Origin: Anaerolineaceae bacterium
Lineage (GTDB): Bacteria > Chloroflexota > Anaerolineae > Aggregatilineales > Phototrophicaceae
DNA: 37,049 nt
Direction: 5' to 3'
NCBI GenBank assembly: GCA_016124855.1
Contig: WGMX01000082.1
Location: 1 to 37,049, forward strand
Of the stretch, positions 1-7,855 are shown one piece after another; within the stretch, counting starts at the first letter, position 1; every line of letters begins with the position of its first letter. Under the pieces are notes generated by a model, which did not search any database, had not been told where the DNA came from, and saw only the letters and a program-made list of their open reading frames with translations. Made by a program: the position numbers and the translations under genes.

Positions 1-1
1 T

Positions 2-94
2 AACATCATCAAAAAATGGACGATGCCTGTCCCGAATTGGGCTTTGATTTTGAACCAACTCGCTATCCGTTTTGAGGGGCGTTTCCCAATTTAA
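2..94 (+). CDS. IS256-family transposase, C-terminal fragment (5' partial at window edge)
   Basis: Reading frame 2 is open from the window edge to TAA at 92-94 and gives a 30-residue tail with the pattern KKWTMPVPNWALILNQLAIR followed by FEGRFPI. The W-x-x-P-x-x-N-W-x-x-x-L-x-Q-L-A-I-x-F-x-x-R pattern is the usual end of Mutator-like (IS256) transposases. The DDE catalytic core lies upstream of the window, so I cannot say whether the enzyme is intact. Family assignment rests on this tail and on the adjoining terminal repeat. Confidence 0.7.
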   Translation, partial: NIIKKWTMPVPNWALILNQLAIRFEGRFPI

Positions 95-110
95 TTTTGT
101 ATGGCAAAAT

Positions 111-137
111 CCGTTTACACAAAACTCTTGACAGACC
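111..137 (+). repeat. Right terminal inverted repeat of the IS256-like element
   Basis: The block begins with CCGTTTACACAAAACTCTTG and continues with ACAGACC. It follows the transposase stop closely and ends exactly where kinase-coding sequence resumes. The matching left repeat is not in the window, so the exact boundary (within a few bases, given the C-run at 135-138) is inferred from the kinase reading frame. Confidence 0.65.
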
Positions 138-789
138 CCATGATTTCAAGACACCACTGGCGATCATCAATAACAGCCTGTATTTACTGCAACATATTAG
201 TGATCCACTCAAACAGAAAGACAAACTGAATCTCATCAAAGAGCAAACGCTGCTGCTGGACAAACAAATTCAAGATATCCTCACTATTTCCCGTTTGGAT
301 TATGCGCCTGTCGTCATCTCTCACCCTGTAAACATCAATGTTTTGCTCTCCAAAATCACCGATCTTTTTCATCCGTCGTTTGAGAAGAAAAAACAAATGC
401 TCAAGCTGGATTTACAATCGGAGCTGCCTAACATCTTGGCTAACACCGATGAATTGGATCGAGCACTGGTCAATCTGGTTGAGAATGCTATTAATTACAC
501 CCCTGTAAGCGGAACGATCACGGTTACAACGGGAGTGGTCGATAACCAAGTCGAGTGTGTAATCTCTGATACCGGCATTGGTATGACTGCTCAAGACACG
601 CAGCAAATCTTTGAAAATTTTTATCGCGCTGAGAATGCGCGTATGATCAACAGCAAAGGGACGGGTTTGGGCCTCGCAATTGTCAAGCGGATTGTTACCA
701 ATCATAATGGAACAATCAGCGTGGACAGTGAATTGGGTAAGGGAACGACCTTTCGCTTGCACTTTCCGATCATGACTGATGTCAAATAA
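138..789 (+). pseudogene. Histidine kinase remnant (HisKA + HATPase), 5' part removed by the IS insertion
   Basis: The protein begins at the phospho-acceptor box (HDFKTPLAIINNSLYLL), with nothing of a sensor region before it. It continues through the dimerisation helices to a complete HATPase domain: N-box LVNLVENAINYTP, G1 DTGIGM, F-box FENFYRA and G2 GTGLGL. In this frame a TGA at 73-75 lies inside the IS. The only upstream start is a TTG at 97, also in IS sequence and without a ribosome site. The first in-frame ATG (about 397) is beyond the H-box. The gene is therefore most likely dead or expressed as an unregulated catalytic fragment. The H-box and helix closely resemble those of the kinase at 33796-36915, so the two are paralogues. 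The missing 5' part should lie beyond the left edge. Confidence 0.8.
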
Positions 790-818
790 TCATCTTTTGG
801 GTATGAACTGCTGTTGAT

Positions 819-2765
819 ATGCACCGTTGTGTTAAGCCCCATTGTCTGTCTATTAGCCTATCAATTTGGCTGTTGTTCCTGCTTCAATCTTCGACTCCAT
901 TATTAGCTCAAACGTCGACTCCTTACATTCGTGCTTCCCGGATGGGTATTACCTTTATCAGTTCACTTGATCATCCGGCGAACGATTTGCGTTATCAACG
1001 GGCACTCTTGCTGGGCGCGGCGTGGAATCGGTGGCCGATGTATTGGGATCGTATCGAAGTTGCGCCTAATACCTTTGATTGGTCGGGCTATGATCGACTG
1101 GTCAGCCAAGATATTCAGCATGGACTTTCCATCAATGCGATTTTGCTCGGTCGTCCGGCTTTTCATGCGCAGGGCGGGGGTATACAGGGTTTAAACAGCG
1201 CGACTTTTAGTGATGGCAGTGATTTACCCGCACCCGGAAAGCTGCCGAATCCAGCGAATGCTTGGGCATCGTTCGTCTATGCCGCTGTGATGCGCTATAA
1301 ACCCGGTGGTCAATTGGCTTCTACATACGGTTGGACTGCGGGTTCAGGTGTGAGCGTTTGGGAGGCATGGAACGAACCGGATTTATCCATGTTTTGGTCG
1401 GCTGGTGTTGAACAATATGCCCGCCTTTTGAAAGTCACTTATCTAATCGTGCATCAAGCTGATCCCAATGCGAAAGTCATGTTCGGTGGTCTGGCTTACG
1501 GCAATCCTGATACCGATGATTGGCTGGCAAAAGTGTTGAACATCTACGCTGCTGATCCGCTTCGCCAAACGTTTAATTGGTATATGGATCAGGTGGCGGT
1601 TCACAATTACATCTATGCGCGGCGCAGCGGCCTTGTGGTCAACCGCATTGAAACGACATTAGCCAATCATGGCCTGAGTCGTCCGGTTTGGCTAAATGAA
1701 AGTGGCGTACCGGTTTGGGATGATTACCCCGGCCCGGTTTGGACGGCGAACAAACCGTCTGAGCGAGTCTACCGCGCGACGATGCAGCAGCAGGCCAACT
1801 TTTGGGTTGCCAGCACGGTGCTTTCGTGGGCATCCGGCGCGGAAGTGGTTTTCTATCACCAGCTTTATGATGACTGCGGCAACCAACCCGGTGGTTCAAA
1901 CTTTCCGCCGCACAATGGTGAATTGTGCTCAACGCTGGCTATTTGTGCCGGTGATGCATTTGGACTGTATCGCAATGAGCGCGGGGAAGCCTGCTTTAGC
2001 CTGCATCCGCTTCCCGGATCACCGCGTCCGGTGGCAGGGGCTTATTACCGTTTGGCGCAAATTTTTGGCGAAGTGCCTTTCGCAAACGGGCAGATTGAAT
2101 CTAAGGATGGTTCGACTGTTGTTTCTTTTGATCGACCGAGTACCGGTGAGCGGATACTCGTCATGTGGAATCGCACGACCGCCGCATTGAAGCTGGATGT
2201 TCCAGCCTTAGGCGATGAAGCACAACTTTACGACATCAGCAATCAAGATTATTCGCTCACACCGACTGATGGCAAATATACCATCGGTCTTCAGCCTTTA
2301 ACGCTGGATAACTTGCCCGGACTGCCAGCGGGGGAACTCTCGGGTATTGCAGGTGCGCCGTTGATTTTGGTGGAGAAGATCAATCCGGCTTTGTTGGTGA
2401 CCAATTTGCCGCTGACGCTCACGCCGGATGCGTCGATGATTACGCCTCCAGCGCGCCCGACGGTTGATCCTGCACAGGATATTTCACCGCCGACGACCAG
2501 TATGACTCCTTTACCGGCTACAAGCCCTTCCACCTTCACCGTATCATGGTCGGGCAGCGATGATAGTGGTATTGATCATTATCTGGTATGGGTGCGTGTG
2601 GATGGCGTTAAATGGCAGCCGTGGCTTGAAACAGCCTCCACTGAAGGGCAATATACAGGGCAGACGGGCAGTCGTTATGAGTTTGCTGTGTGGGCAGTTG
2701 ATCTGGCGGGCAATTGGTCACTGAACACTGATCTGTCGCCACAAGCGGAAACTTCAGTGAAGTAA
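819..2765 (+). CDS. Secreted glycoside-hydrolase-like protein (GH39/GH5-like TIM barrel plus Fn3-like domain)
   Basis: A 648-residue protein. Residues about 10-31 form a signal peptide ending in LLAQ. Residues about 40-410 look like a clan GH-A barrel: an early strand with YWDRIEVAPNTFDW, the acid/base motif WEAWNEPD (Glu186) and a late strand WLNESGVPVW (Glu294) as the probable nucleophile. A beta-rich region follows (about 420-530), then a Pro/Thr linker, and a C-terminal domain of about 80 residues with SWSGSDDSGIDHYLVWVRVD and AVWAVDLAGNW, typical of Fn3/Ig-like domains in bacterial exoproteins. It is probably exported and acts on a glycan; the substrate cannot be told. It starts 30 bp after the kinase remnant. 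The ATG at 819 gives the complete signal peptide. Confidence 0.65.
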   Translation: MHRCVKPHCLSISLSIWLLFLLQSSTPLLAQTSTPYIRASRMGITFISSLDHPANDLRYQRALLLGAAWNRWPMYWDRIEVAPNTFDWSGYDRLVSQDIQHGLSINAILLGRPAFHAQGGGIQGLNSATFSDGSDLPAPGKLPNPANAWASFVYAAVMRYKPGGQLASTYGWTAGSGVSVWEAWNEPDLSMFWSAGVEQYARLLKVTYLIVHQADPNAKVMFGGLAYGNPDTDDWLAKVLNIYAADPLRQTFNWYMDQVAVHNYIYARRSGLVVNRIETTLANHGLSRPVWLNESGVPVWDDYPGPVWTANKPSERVYRATMQQQANFWVASTVLSWASGAEVVFYHQLYDDCGNQPGGSNFPPHNGELCSTLAICAGDAFGLYRNERGEACFSLHPLPGSPRPVAGAYYRLAQIFGEVPFANGQIESKDGSTVVSFDRPSTGERILVMWNRTTAALKLDVPALGDEAQLYDISNQDYSLTPTDGKYTIGLQPLTLDNLPGLPAGELSGIAGAPLILVEKINPALLVTNLPLTLTPDASMITPPARPTVDPAQDISPPTTSMTPLPATSPSTFTVSWSGSDDSGIDHYLVWVRVDGVKWQPWLETASTEGQYTGQTGSRYEFAVWAVDLAGNWSLNTDLSPQAETSVK

Positions 2766-2827
2766 AGTATTCCCCAACCAACCGTTCACCAAATTATTGT
2801 TGATTTTACCTATTTAATAATCCTTAA

Positions 2828-2857
2828 TTACTGTGTCTTCGGTGTGTTTCTTATAAT
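2828..2857 (+). promoter_or_regulatory. Possible sigma-70 promoter of the STAS-like gene
   Basis: A perfect -10 box TATAAT sits at 2852-2857, 32 bp before the start codon at 2890. The -35 region (TTACTG, 2828-2833, 18-bp spacer) is poor. The call rests on the -10 box and the position. Confidence 0.35.
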
Positions 2858-2889
2858 GAGGATGTAAGATTTGTAATAAAGGATTGCAA

Positions 2890-3303
2890 ATGGCATTTTC
2901 AGTAAATTGGTACATCAAAGATGAAATCGTGTATGTACGTTATTCAGGGGCGACAACCGGTGACGAACTGCGTGATTCTTTGATCATGACCAAAGAGTTT
3001 ATCGAAAGCAGTTCGCGCGAATTTGTTCATGTTATCAATGATGTGAGCGATGTTACGGAGGCGCTGTCAGTAAAAGAGTCGATGGCCATTGTACGCGACG
3101 TTGGCAGCCACCCGCGCGCCGGATGGACATTTAGCATCGGCGTAAAGTCGAGCATCGTCAAAATGGGATCAGGATTGGGTGCGTCAATTTTCAAACTGCG
3201 CTATCGGGCGTTTGATACTTTGGAGCAGGCATTGGCCCATCTACGACAGTTTGATCAACGGATTAGCTGGGATAAAGTCGAAATAGCAGTTCCGGAACTA
3301 TAA
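2890..3303 (+). CDS. Small STAS/SpoIIAA-like protein, function unknown
   Basis: A 137-residue soluble protein starting MAFSVNWYIKDEIVYVRYSG. The alternation of a beta hairpin (expressing 'what is done' strands), a helix with DELRDSLIMTKEFIE, a strand FVHVINDVSDV, and a further helix/strand pair resembles STAS/SpoIIAA-like folds found in bacterial 'DUF' families of similar length. I chose the ATG at 2890 over the TTG at 2884 because AAAGGA (2878-2883) then sits 6 nt upstream. No phospho-acceptor serine motif is evident. It stands alone between the glycosidase-like gene and a convergent tRNA, so the context gives no clue to its partner. Confidence 0.6.
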   Translation: MAFSVNWYIKDEIVYVRYSGATTGDELRDSLIMTKEFIESSSREFVHVINDVSDVTEALSVKESMAIVRDVGSHPRAGWTFSIGVKSSIVKMGSGLGASIFKLRYRAFDTLEQALAHLRQFDQRISWDKVEIAVPEL

Positions 3304-3425
3304 TGGTTAAGTTCAATTTCCCTCGCAGCTTTCAGACCTCGTTGAACCGATGATTACAGTTTGTGTTCTGATTCATCGGTCAAGCCGTTGATTTTCCACT
3401 TCTGAACGATTAATATGCTGACCGG

Positions 3426-3459
3426 AAAAATAAAAAACAGCCCTGATGGACTGTTTTTT
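3426..3459 (-). terminator. Intrinsic terminator of tRNA-Leu(CAA)
   Basis: On the minus strand, just after the tRNA 3' end, ACAGTCC and GGGCTGT form a 7-bp stem (one G-T pair) around the loop ATCA. It is followed by TTTTTTATTTTT. Confidence 0.8.
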
Positions 3460-3462
3460 GTG

Positions 3463-3546
3463 TGCCGACGGTGGGAGTCGAACCCACAAACCCGTTAGGG
3501 CGACGCATTTTGAGTGCGTAGTGTTTGCCAGTTTCACCACGTCGGC
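3463..3546 (-). tRNA. tRNA-Leu (anticodon CAA)
   Basis: Read on the minus strand this is an 84-nt type II tRNA. The acceptor arm is GCCGACG paired with CGTCGGC, with discriminator A73. The anticodon loop CTCAAAA sits on an ACGCA/TGCGT stem (anticodon CAA, codon TTG), followed by a long variable arm and a T-loop GGGTTCGACTCCC. CCA is not encoded. An intrinsic terminator follows directly. Confidence 0.95.
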
Positions 3547-3563
3547 AGATATATTTTTTGACT

Positions 3564-3594
3564 ATTTAGGCTTATTTTTGCGCTCAGTAGTCAA
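3564..3594 (-). promoter_or_regulatory. Weak promoter candidate for tRNA-Leu(CAA)
   Basis: On the minus strand a TTGACT (-35, 3589-3594) is followed after 19 bp by CTAAAT (-10, 3564-3569), about 18 bp before the tRNA 5' end. The spacer is longer than ideal. Confidence 0.3.
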
Positions 3595-3630
3595 TACGTT
3601 ATATGTTAAATTTTTGGACACGGATTGTCA

Positions 3631-4245
3631 ATGGTGAGCGAACTCCAAAATGAATCTGCGCTCATAACGGCTGCCCTACGTGGTAACATGACCGCGTTTA
3701 ATACCCTTGTCCTGCATTATCAGGATCGGGTTTATTCGATTGCCTACCGCATGCTCGGTGAGTCGGAAAGCGCTGCTGATGCCGCGCAGGACGCATTTAT
3801 TGCTGCTTACCGGCGTTTGGATACGTATCGAGGGGGCAGTTTTCGGGCATGGTTGTTCCGAATCGTCACGAACACCTGTTATGATGAGCTGCGCCGCCTC
3901 AAACGCCGTCCGGCAACGGCTTTCGATGATTTACCCGGCGGCGATAGTGATGATGGCCCGCCGCTTCCAGCCGACACCGTTACACCCGAACAGGCCGCCC
4001 AGCAAGCTGAACTTGCCCGCGCTATTGAACAGTGTATTGGCAGCTTGCATACGGATCAAAAGGCTGTTCTCGTCCTCAGCGATGTCGAAGGCTTGAGCTA
4101 TCAGGAAATCACTGAAATTACAGGGGCTACACTTGGCACGGTTAAGTCACGTCTCAGCCGTGCGCGGGCGGGTGTCCGCAACTGCTTAGGAAACGTTCAG
4201 GAACTTTTACCATCTATGTATCGTCTTAAAGGTGACGCGAATTAA
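3631..4245 (+). CDS. ECF-type RNA polymerase sigma factor
   Basis: A 204-residue sigma-70-family factor with only regions 2 and 4. Region 2 spans about residues 20-90 (FNTLVLHYQDRVYSIAYRML, DAAQDAFIAAYRRLDTYRGG, FRAWLFRIVTNTCYDELRR). Region 4 spans about 135-190, with the helix-turn-helix GLSYQEITEITGATLGTVKSR. An acidic linker (GGDSDDGPPLPAD) joins them. The ATG at 3631 is preferred over the in-frame TTG at 3625. The gene is followed after 18 bp by its likely anti-sigma factor. The pair should direct part of transcription in response to an envelope or stress signal; the regulon is unknown. It is divergent from tRNA-Leu(CAA). Confidence 0.92.
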   Translation: MVSELQNESALITAALRGNMTAFNTLVLHYQDRVYSIAYRMLGESESAADAAQDAFIAAYRRLDTYRGGSFRAWLFRIVTNTCYDELRRLKRRPATAFDDLPGGDSDDGPPLPADTVTPEQAAQQAELARAIEQCIGSLHTDQKAVLVLSDVEGLSYQEITEITGATLGTVKSRLSRARAGVRNCLGNVQELLPSMYRLKGDAN

Positions 4246-4263
4246 CGGTACTCTTACTCAACC

Positions 4264-5367
4264 ATGTTAACTGATTTGGACTACGAACTGCTTTCCGCTT
4301 ATATCGACGATGCTCTCAGTGATTCTGAGCGCACCGCGTTTGAACTGCGCCTGCAAGCAGAACCCGAACTGCGCAGCGAATTGGATGAACTGCGTGCGAC
4401 GGTTACGCTGCTCAATAATTTGCCTGTGCTGAAAGCCCCGCGCGATTTTACTTTGGATGCCCGATACGCGCGACGTTCATCAATCTTTTTTACCAGCGCG
4501 ACCTTTAGTGCGCTTTCAACGGCTGCGGCAATTATCTTATTTGCGCTCGGTGCGTATGTATTGACTTTGAATAAAGCTCCCGCACCGGCATCAGAGCCTT
4601 TACTTGGACAAGCGGCTCAATCGGCATTTGTTGGTACAGCGACGGCTTCAAGTTTAGATAAAGCTGCTGCCAGCACTGCGACTGAGGCTCAAGCGCTGAA
4701 TGAAGTTGAAGTACAAACTGCTACAGGCACAACACTTGATAGTCCGGTTGTTCCGTCTGATGGATTGGCCGCGAATGATTCGGTGGGCTTAGCGACGGCG
4801 ACTGTACAACCGACATCCTTGCCCGATCAATCGCCCCTGTTCCATACGGATGCGGCACAGGCGACGGACATGAACGGTGAGGTCGGTGACGCGAGTGCTT
4901 CGTCGGCTGGGGCTGCGCCGTCGGAAATGCAGCAGCGCATGGAGATGACTTTAACGTTTACGGGCCAAGAAGCGGCATCTCCTAGTTCGGATGGGGCAGT
5001 TAGTGTGCCGCCCGCACCTTCAATGGCGCAAGCGGTTCCATCAACGCTGGTGAATGAAGCAGAGGCAAACACGGGTACGGGATTTGCTGCAACACAACTG
5101 CCAATGACCGTGACCGCAGTCCCGTCTATAAGATCAACCCCAACGGCGACTCTTGCGCCAACGCTCACACGCACACCTACAGTGACGATGTCCAGCACCC
5201 CTGTGCCGACTGAGACGGTTACGCCTTCACCAACAGTTGTACCGTTAGCGTCTCAGCCAGAATTTTATGGCACTGATATGACTTCCTTGGTGTTGATGGT
5301 ATTGGGTGGTATCTTGCTGCTGGTCGGCATCGTTACAACCGTTATTCGCAGACGGAATAACGCATGA
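4264..5367 (+). CDS. Membrane-bound anti-sigma factor (zinc-less), cognate of the upstream ECF sigma
   Basis: A 367-residue protein. Residues 1-60 form the helical anti-sigma domain (YELLSAYIDDALSDSERTAF), matching the start of ZAS-type anti-sigma factors but lacking the H-x3-C-x2-C zinc ligands. A first membrane helix lies at about 76-101 (AAAIILFALGAYVL). A long Ala/Thr/Ser/Pro-rich region follows (about 105-335), and a second hydrophobic helix near the C-terminus (LVLMVLGGILLLVGIVTTVI) before RRRNNA. The low-complexity part is probably outside the membrane and may be the sensing or protease-accessible region. The stop overlaps the start of the NUDIX gene (ATGA), so the three genes form one operon. 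Confidence 0.8.
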   Translation: MLTDLDYELLSAYIDDALSDSERTAFELRLQAEPELRSELDELRATVTLLNNLPVLKAPRDFTLDARYARRSSIFFTSATFSALSTAAAIILFALGAYVLTLNKAPAPASEPLLGQAAQSAFVGTATASSLDKAAASTATEAQALNEVEVQTATGTTLDSPVVPSDGLAANDSVGLATATVQPTSLPDQSPLFHTDAAQATDMNGEVGDASASSAGAAPSEMQQRMEMTLTFTGQEAASPSSDGAVSVPPAPSMAQAVPSTLVNEAEANTGTGFAATQLPMTVTAVPSIRSTPTATLAPTLTRTPTVTMSSTPVPTETVTPSPTVVPLASQPEFYGTDMTSLVLMVLGGILLLVGIVTTVIRRRNNA

Positions 5368-5870
5368 GTCACGAACGAGTTGCCAAGTTTTGCCCAATTT
5401 GTGGCGCGCCGACTGAATTGCATGAGCGGTTCGGTATTCCACGTCCCATTTGTACCGCTTGTGGTTATATCGTTTTCTTTTCACCGGCTGTTGCGGTGCT
5501 TGCCCTGATCATTCAAGGTGACAAAGTATTGCTGGTGCAGCGTGCGAATGATCCCAAGAAAGGTTTGTGGGTGACACCTGCCGGCTTCATGGAATGGGAT
5601 GAAGACCCGGCAGAAGCCGCCCGCCGTGAAGTGATGGAAGAAACCGGTTTGGATGTCCATATTGACCGCCTGCTGGATGTGTTCCACACCCCCGATGACG
5701 GCGGTATTGCGGATGTCGTCATCGCTTATGCTGCTTCAATCGTTGGTGGTACGCTTCAAGCGGCTGATGATGCCCAAGATGCAGCATGGTTCACGCGCGA
5801 TAATCTTCCTGAACTTGCCTTTCTCCCGACTCGACGTATTCTTGCCCGTTGGGTGGCGCTGGAGTTGTAG
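5364..5870 (+). CDS. NUDIX hydrolase with N-terminal zinc ribbon
   Basis: A 168-residue enzyme. Residues 10-33 hold a zinc ribbon (CPIC...CTAC). The NUDIX box follows as GFMEWDEDPAEAARREVMEE plus TGL, which matches G-x5-E-x7-R-E-V-x-E-E-x-G with all metal-binding glutamates. Such zinc-ribbon NUDIX proteins hydrolyse nucleoside diphosphate derivatives; NAD-like or ADP-sugar substrates are possible, and the sequence does not decide. The start overlaps the anti-sigma stop by 4 bp, so translation is probably coupled. A housekeeping-type enzyme joined to a sigma/anti-sigma pair is a little unusual. Confidence 0.88.
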   Translation: MSHERVAKFCPICGAPTELHERFGIPRPICTACGYIVFFSPAVAVLALIIQGDKVLLVQRANDPKKGLWVTPAGFMEWDEDPAEAARREVMEETGLDVHIDRLLDVFHTPDDGGIADVVIAYAASIVGGTLQAADDAQDAAWFTRDNLPELAFLPTRRILARWVALEL

Positions 5871-6373
5871 GCTTATTTCTCCTATCTTTGCATTATCAAC
5901 AATATTCTCCCATGAGTGCCACAAATAGTGTCTGAGTTCGCTGCGCCGAGGGCTAAAGCCACACGGCTATCACCAGACAAGCCTGCTGAAGCGGCTTCAA
6001 ATACGGGTATTTTCTGGTTGATTGCGCGGGCGGGACAAATCCTTACCTCTACAAAACCGGATTTCGGGTTAGGAAAGTAGGAATCTTGTAGTCGTTCGAG
6101 TGTCGGACAAGTCTTAAAGGTGCTTCAAAGAAAGTCCTTATATCTCAGCTAAAATTGTATTGTCTATTTACTGCAATTATGTGTAGTTATTGGTACATAT
6201 CTAAGAGTGATGAGTTTTTGTATTTCTCTAATGACTATCGACTAGAGACTATGGACTCTCTTTTGTGTACTTTGTGCGTAATGATGCGGGTACTTTTCGT
6301 AAGCTTTCATACTTTGCGCCATGACTAAGGGATTGTTAAAATGTCGCGCATCTAAACCCACAAGGCTTAAACG
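5871..6373. other. Non-coding stretch with palindromic blocks
   Basis: No convincing gene is seen in these 503 bp. GGCTAAAGCC (5951-5960) and AAGCCTGCTGAAGCGGCTT (5979-5997) are imperfect palindromes close together, as in degenerate intergenic repeat elements. The last 60 bp hold a possible promoter for the downstream transporter. The rest is AT-rich and featureless. Confidence 0.5.
6314..6342 (+). promoter_or_regulatory. Candidate promoter of the ABC transporter operon
   Basis: TTGCGC (6314-6319), a 17-bp spacer and TAAAAT (6337-6342) lie 31 bp before the start codon of the ATPase gene. The -10 box is good and the -35 moderate. Confidence 0.4.
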
Positions 6374-7855
6374 ATGCAAGTATCACTCCGGCACATTCAC
6401 AAGCGCTTTGGCGCAGTCCACGCGAATAACGACATCAATTTGACCTTCGAAGGCGGTCGCATCGTCGGAATTTTGGGCGAAAACGGTGCAGGTAAATCGA
6501 CGCTGATGAAAATATTGTCGGGATTTCAGCCTGTGGACAGTGGCGAAATCTGGATCGACAACCGGCCTGTGGCTTATACAGGGCCGCAAGCTGCCATCCG
6601 CAACGGCATCGGGATGCTTCAGCAAGACCCGTTGGATGTGCCAGCTTTCACTGTGCTTGAGAATTTTATTTACGGAAATGGCGACGGCTTTTTTCTGCCG
6701 CGCAAATTGGCTGCACGCCAGCTTCAAGAAATCAGCAAGCGCTTCGGCTTTGAACTTGAAGCCGATATGCCTATCGCTCAGTTGAGCATCGGTCAGCGCC
6801 AGCAAATGGAAATCGTCCGTCTGTTGACGCTCGGTGTCAAAATGCTGATCCTTGACGAACCGACAACCGGTATTTCTGCTGAGCAAAAACAAATTCTGTT
6901 TGACGCTCTTCGTCATTTGACCAAAGAGGATGGTCTTTCGGTACTGCTGGTTTCGCATAAGCTGGAAGATGTAATTGCCCTTTGTAATGAAGTTGCTGTC
7001 TTACGGGCAGGGCGCTTGGTCGGGACACGGCAAATGCCTGCCACCAATGCGCAACTGGTTTCTATGATGTTTGGTCAAGAACTGGCACCACATACCCGAA
7101 AACAGGTTGATCTTTCGGCTGCGCGGGATGCGCTGGTGCTGGAACATCTCTATTTACACGGGCATCGGGTGAATGTTGATGATGTGAACTTGCGCATCAA
7201 AGCCGGTGAGATAATTGGCCTCGCTGGTTTGGATGGCAGTGGGCAGGAAATGGTGCTGCGGGCTTGTGTGGGTCTGCAAAAATCGGCGCGCGGGCGGATT
7301 CATCTTAATGGGGAAGACATTACCGGTCAATCCTATCGCAGCTTTCTCTCTAAAGGTGTGGCCTTCGGCGCGGCAGGGCGCTTGGAAGAAGGCTTAGTCG
7401 GTGGGCTTACGTTGACCGAGCATATCGCGTTGGCCAACGAATCAGGCAGCTTCATCAACTGGAATGCTGCACGTCAGCACTGTGAAAGCCAGATTAAACT
7501 GTATGACGTGCGTGGTCGCCCTGAAAGTATGATCGAAACACTTTCTGGTGGTAATCAACAGCGGGTGCTGATGGCGCTGATGCCCCATTCGCCGGTTTTG
7601 ATGGCGCTTGAGCAGCCTACACGCGGGCTTGACGTCGATTCGGCACGTTGGATTTGGCAGCAGCTGCTTGAACGGCGAGAGCGCGGTGCGGCAATTATTT
7701 TTAGCTCACCGGATTTGGACGAGCTGGTTGCGTATAGTGACCGGATTTTGGTGTTTTATGCGGGGCGTATTTTCGAAATTCCTGACGCGAACCGCACCAC
7801 TATTGATGAAATTGGCCGCCTGATTGGTGGGCATTTTGAGGTGCAGCCCGCATGA
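6374..7855 (+). CDS. Nucleoside-type ABC importer, duplicated ATP-binding subunit (NupO/YufO-like)
   Basis: A 493-residue protein with two ABC domains. The first (1-235) is complete: Walker A GENGAGKST (35-43), signature LSIGQRQQ, Walker B MLILDEPTTG (Asp161/Glu162) and switch His in LLVSHK. The second (about 250-490) has a degenerate Walker A (GLDGSGQE, no Lys), the signature LSGGNQQR and ALEQPTRGLD in place of Walker B, with Gln where the catalytic Glu would be. This asymmetry is usual for RbsA/MglA/YufO-type double ATPases. The Q-P-T-R-G-L-D form is typical of the nucleoside (BMP) branch. The two permeases overlap directly downstream. No periplasmic-binding lipoprotein is found in the window. 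Confidence 0.88.
   Translation: MQVSLRHIHKRFGAVHANNDINLTFEGGRIVGILGENGAGKSTLMKILSGFQPVDSGEIWIDNRPVAYTGPQAAIRNGIGMLQQDPLDVPAFTVLENFIYGNGDGFFLPRKLAARQLQEISKRFGFELEADMPIAQLSIGQRQQMEIVRLLTLGVKMLILDEPTTGISAEQKQILFDALRHLTKEDGLSVLLVSHKLEDVIALCNEVAVLRAGRLVGTRQMPATNAQLVSMMFGQELAPHTRKQVDLSAARDALVLEHLYLHGHRVNVDDVNLRIKAGEIIGLAGLDGSGQEMVLRACVGLQKSARGRIHLNGEDITGQSYRSFLSKGVAFGAAGRLEEGLVGGLTLTEHIALANESGSFINWNAARQHCESQIKLYDVRGRPESMIETLSGGNQQRVLMALMPHSPVLMALEQPTRGLDVDSARWIWQQLLERRERGAAIIFSSPDLDELVAYSDRILVFYAGRIFEIPDANRTTIDEIGRLIGGHFEVQPA

Larger units (their letters stand above)
1..137 (+). mobile_element. Right end of an IS256/Mutator-family insertion sequence (left part outside window)
   Basis: The stretch holds the last 30 codons of a transposase (2-94), a 16-nt gap and then a terminal-repeat-like block (about 111-137) containing TTTACACAAAACTCTTGACA. 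This layout (stop codon, short spacer, TTTACACAAAA...TTGACA repeat) is what I know from IS256-family right ends. The repeat abuts the H-box of a histidine kinase that has no N-terminal part, which fixes the junction near 137/138. The TTGACA at 128-133 is an outward-facing -35 hexamer, as in some IS256 elements, but no good -10 lies 16-18 bp downstream. The left end and the target duplication are outside the window. Confidence 0.75.

Noticed and set aside
3340..3395. ACCGATGA ... TCATCGGT inverted repeat after the STAS-like gene as a terminator
   Set aside because: The loop is about 19 nt and no T-run follows, so termination is not supported.
3446..3637. Open frame overlapping tRNA-Leu(CAA)
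   Set aside because: It lies across the tRNA and its terminator, so it is a chance frame.
4827..5198. Val/Ala-rich open frame opposite the anti-sigma gene
   Set aside because: It mirrors the Thr/Ala/Pro-rich low-complexity region of the real gene on the other strand.
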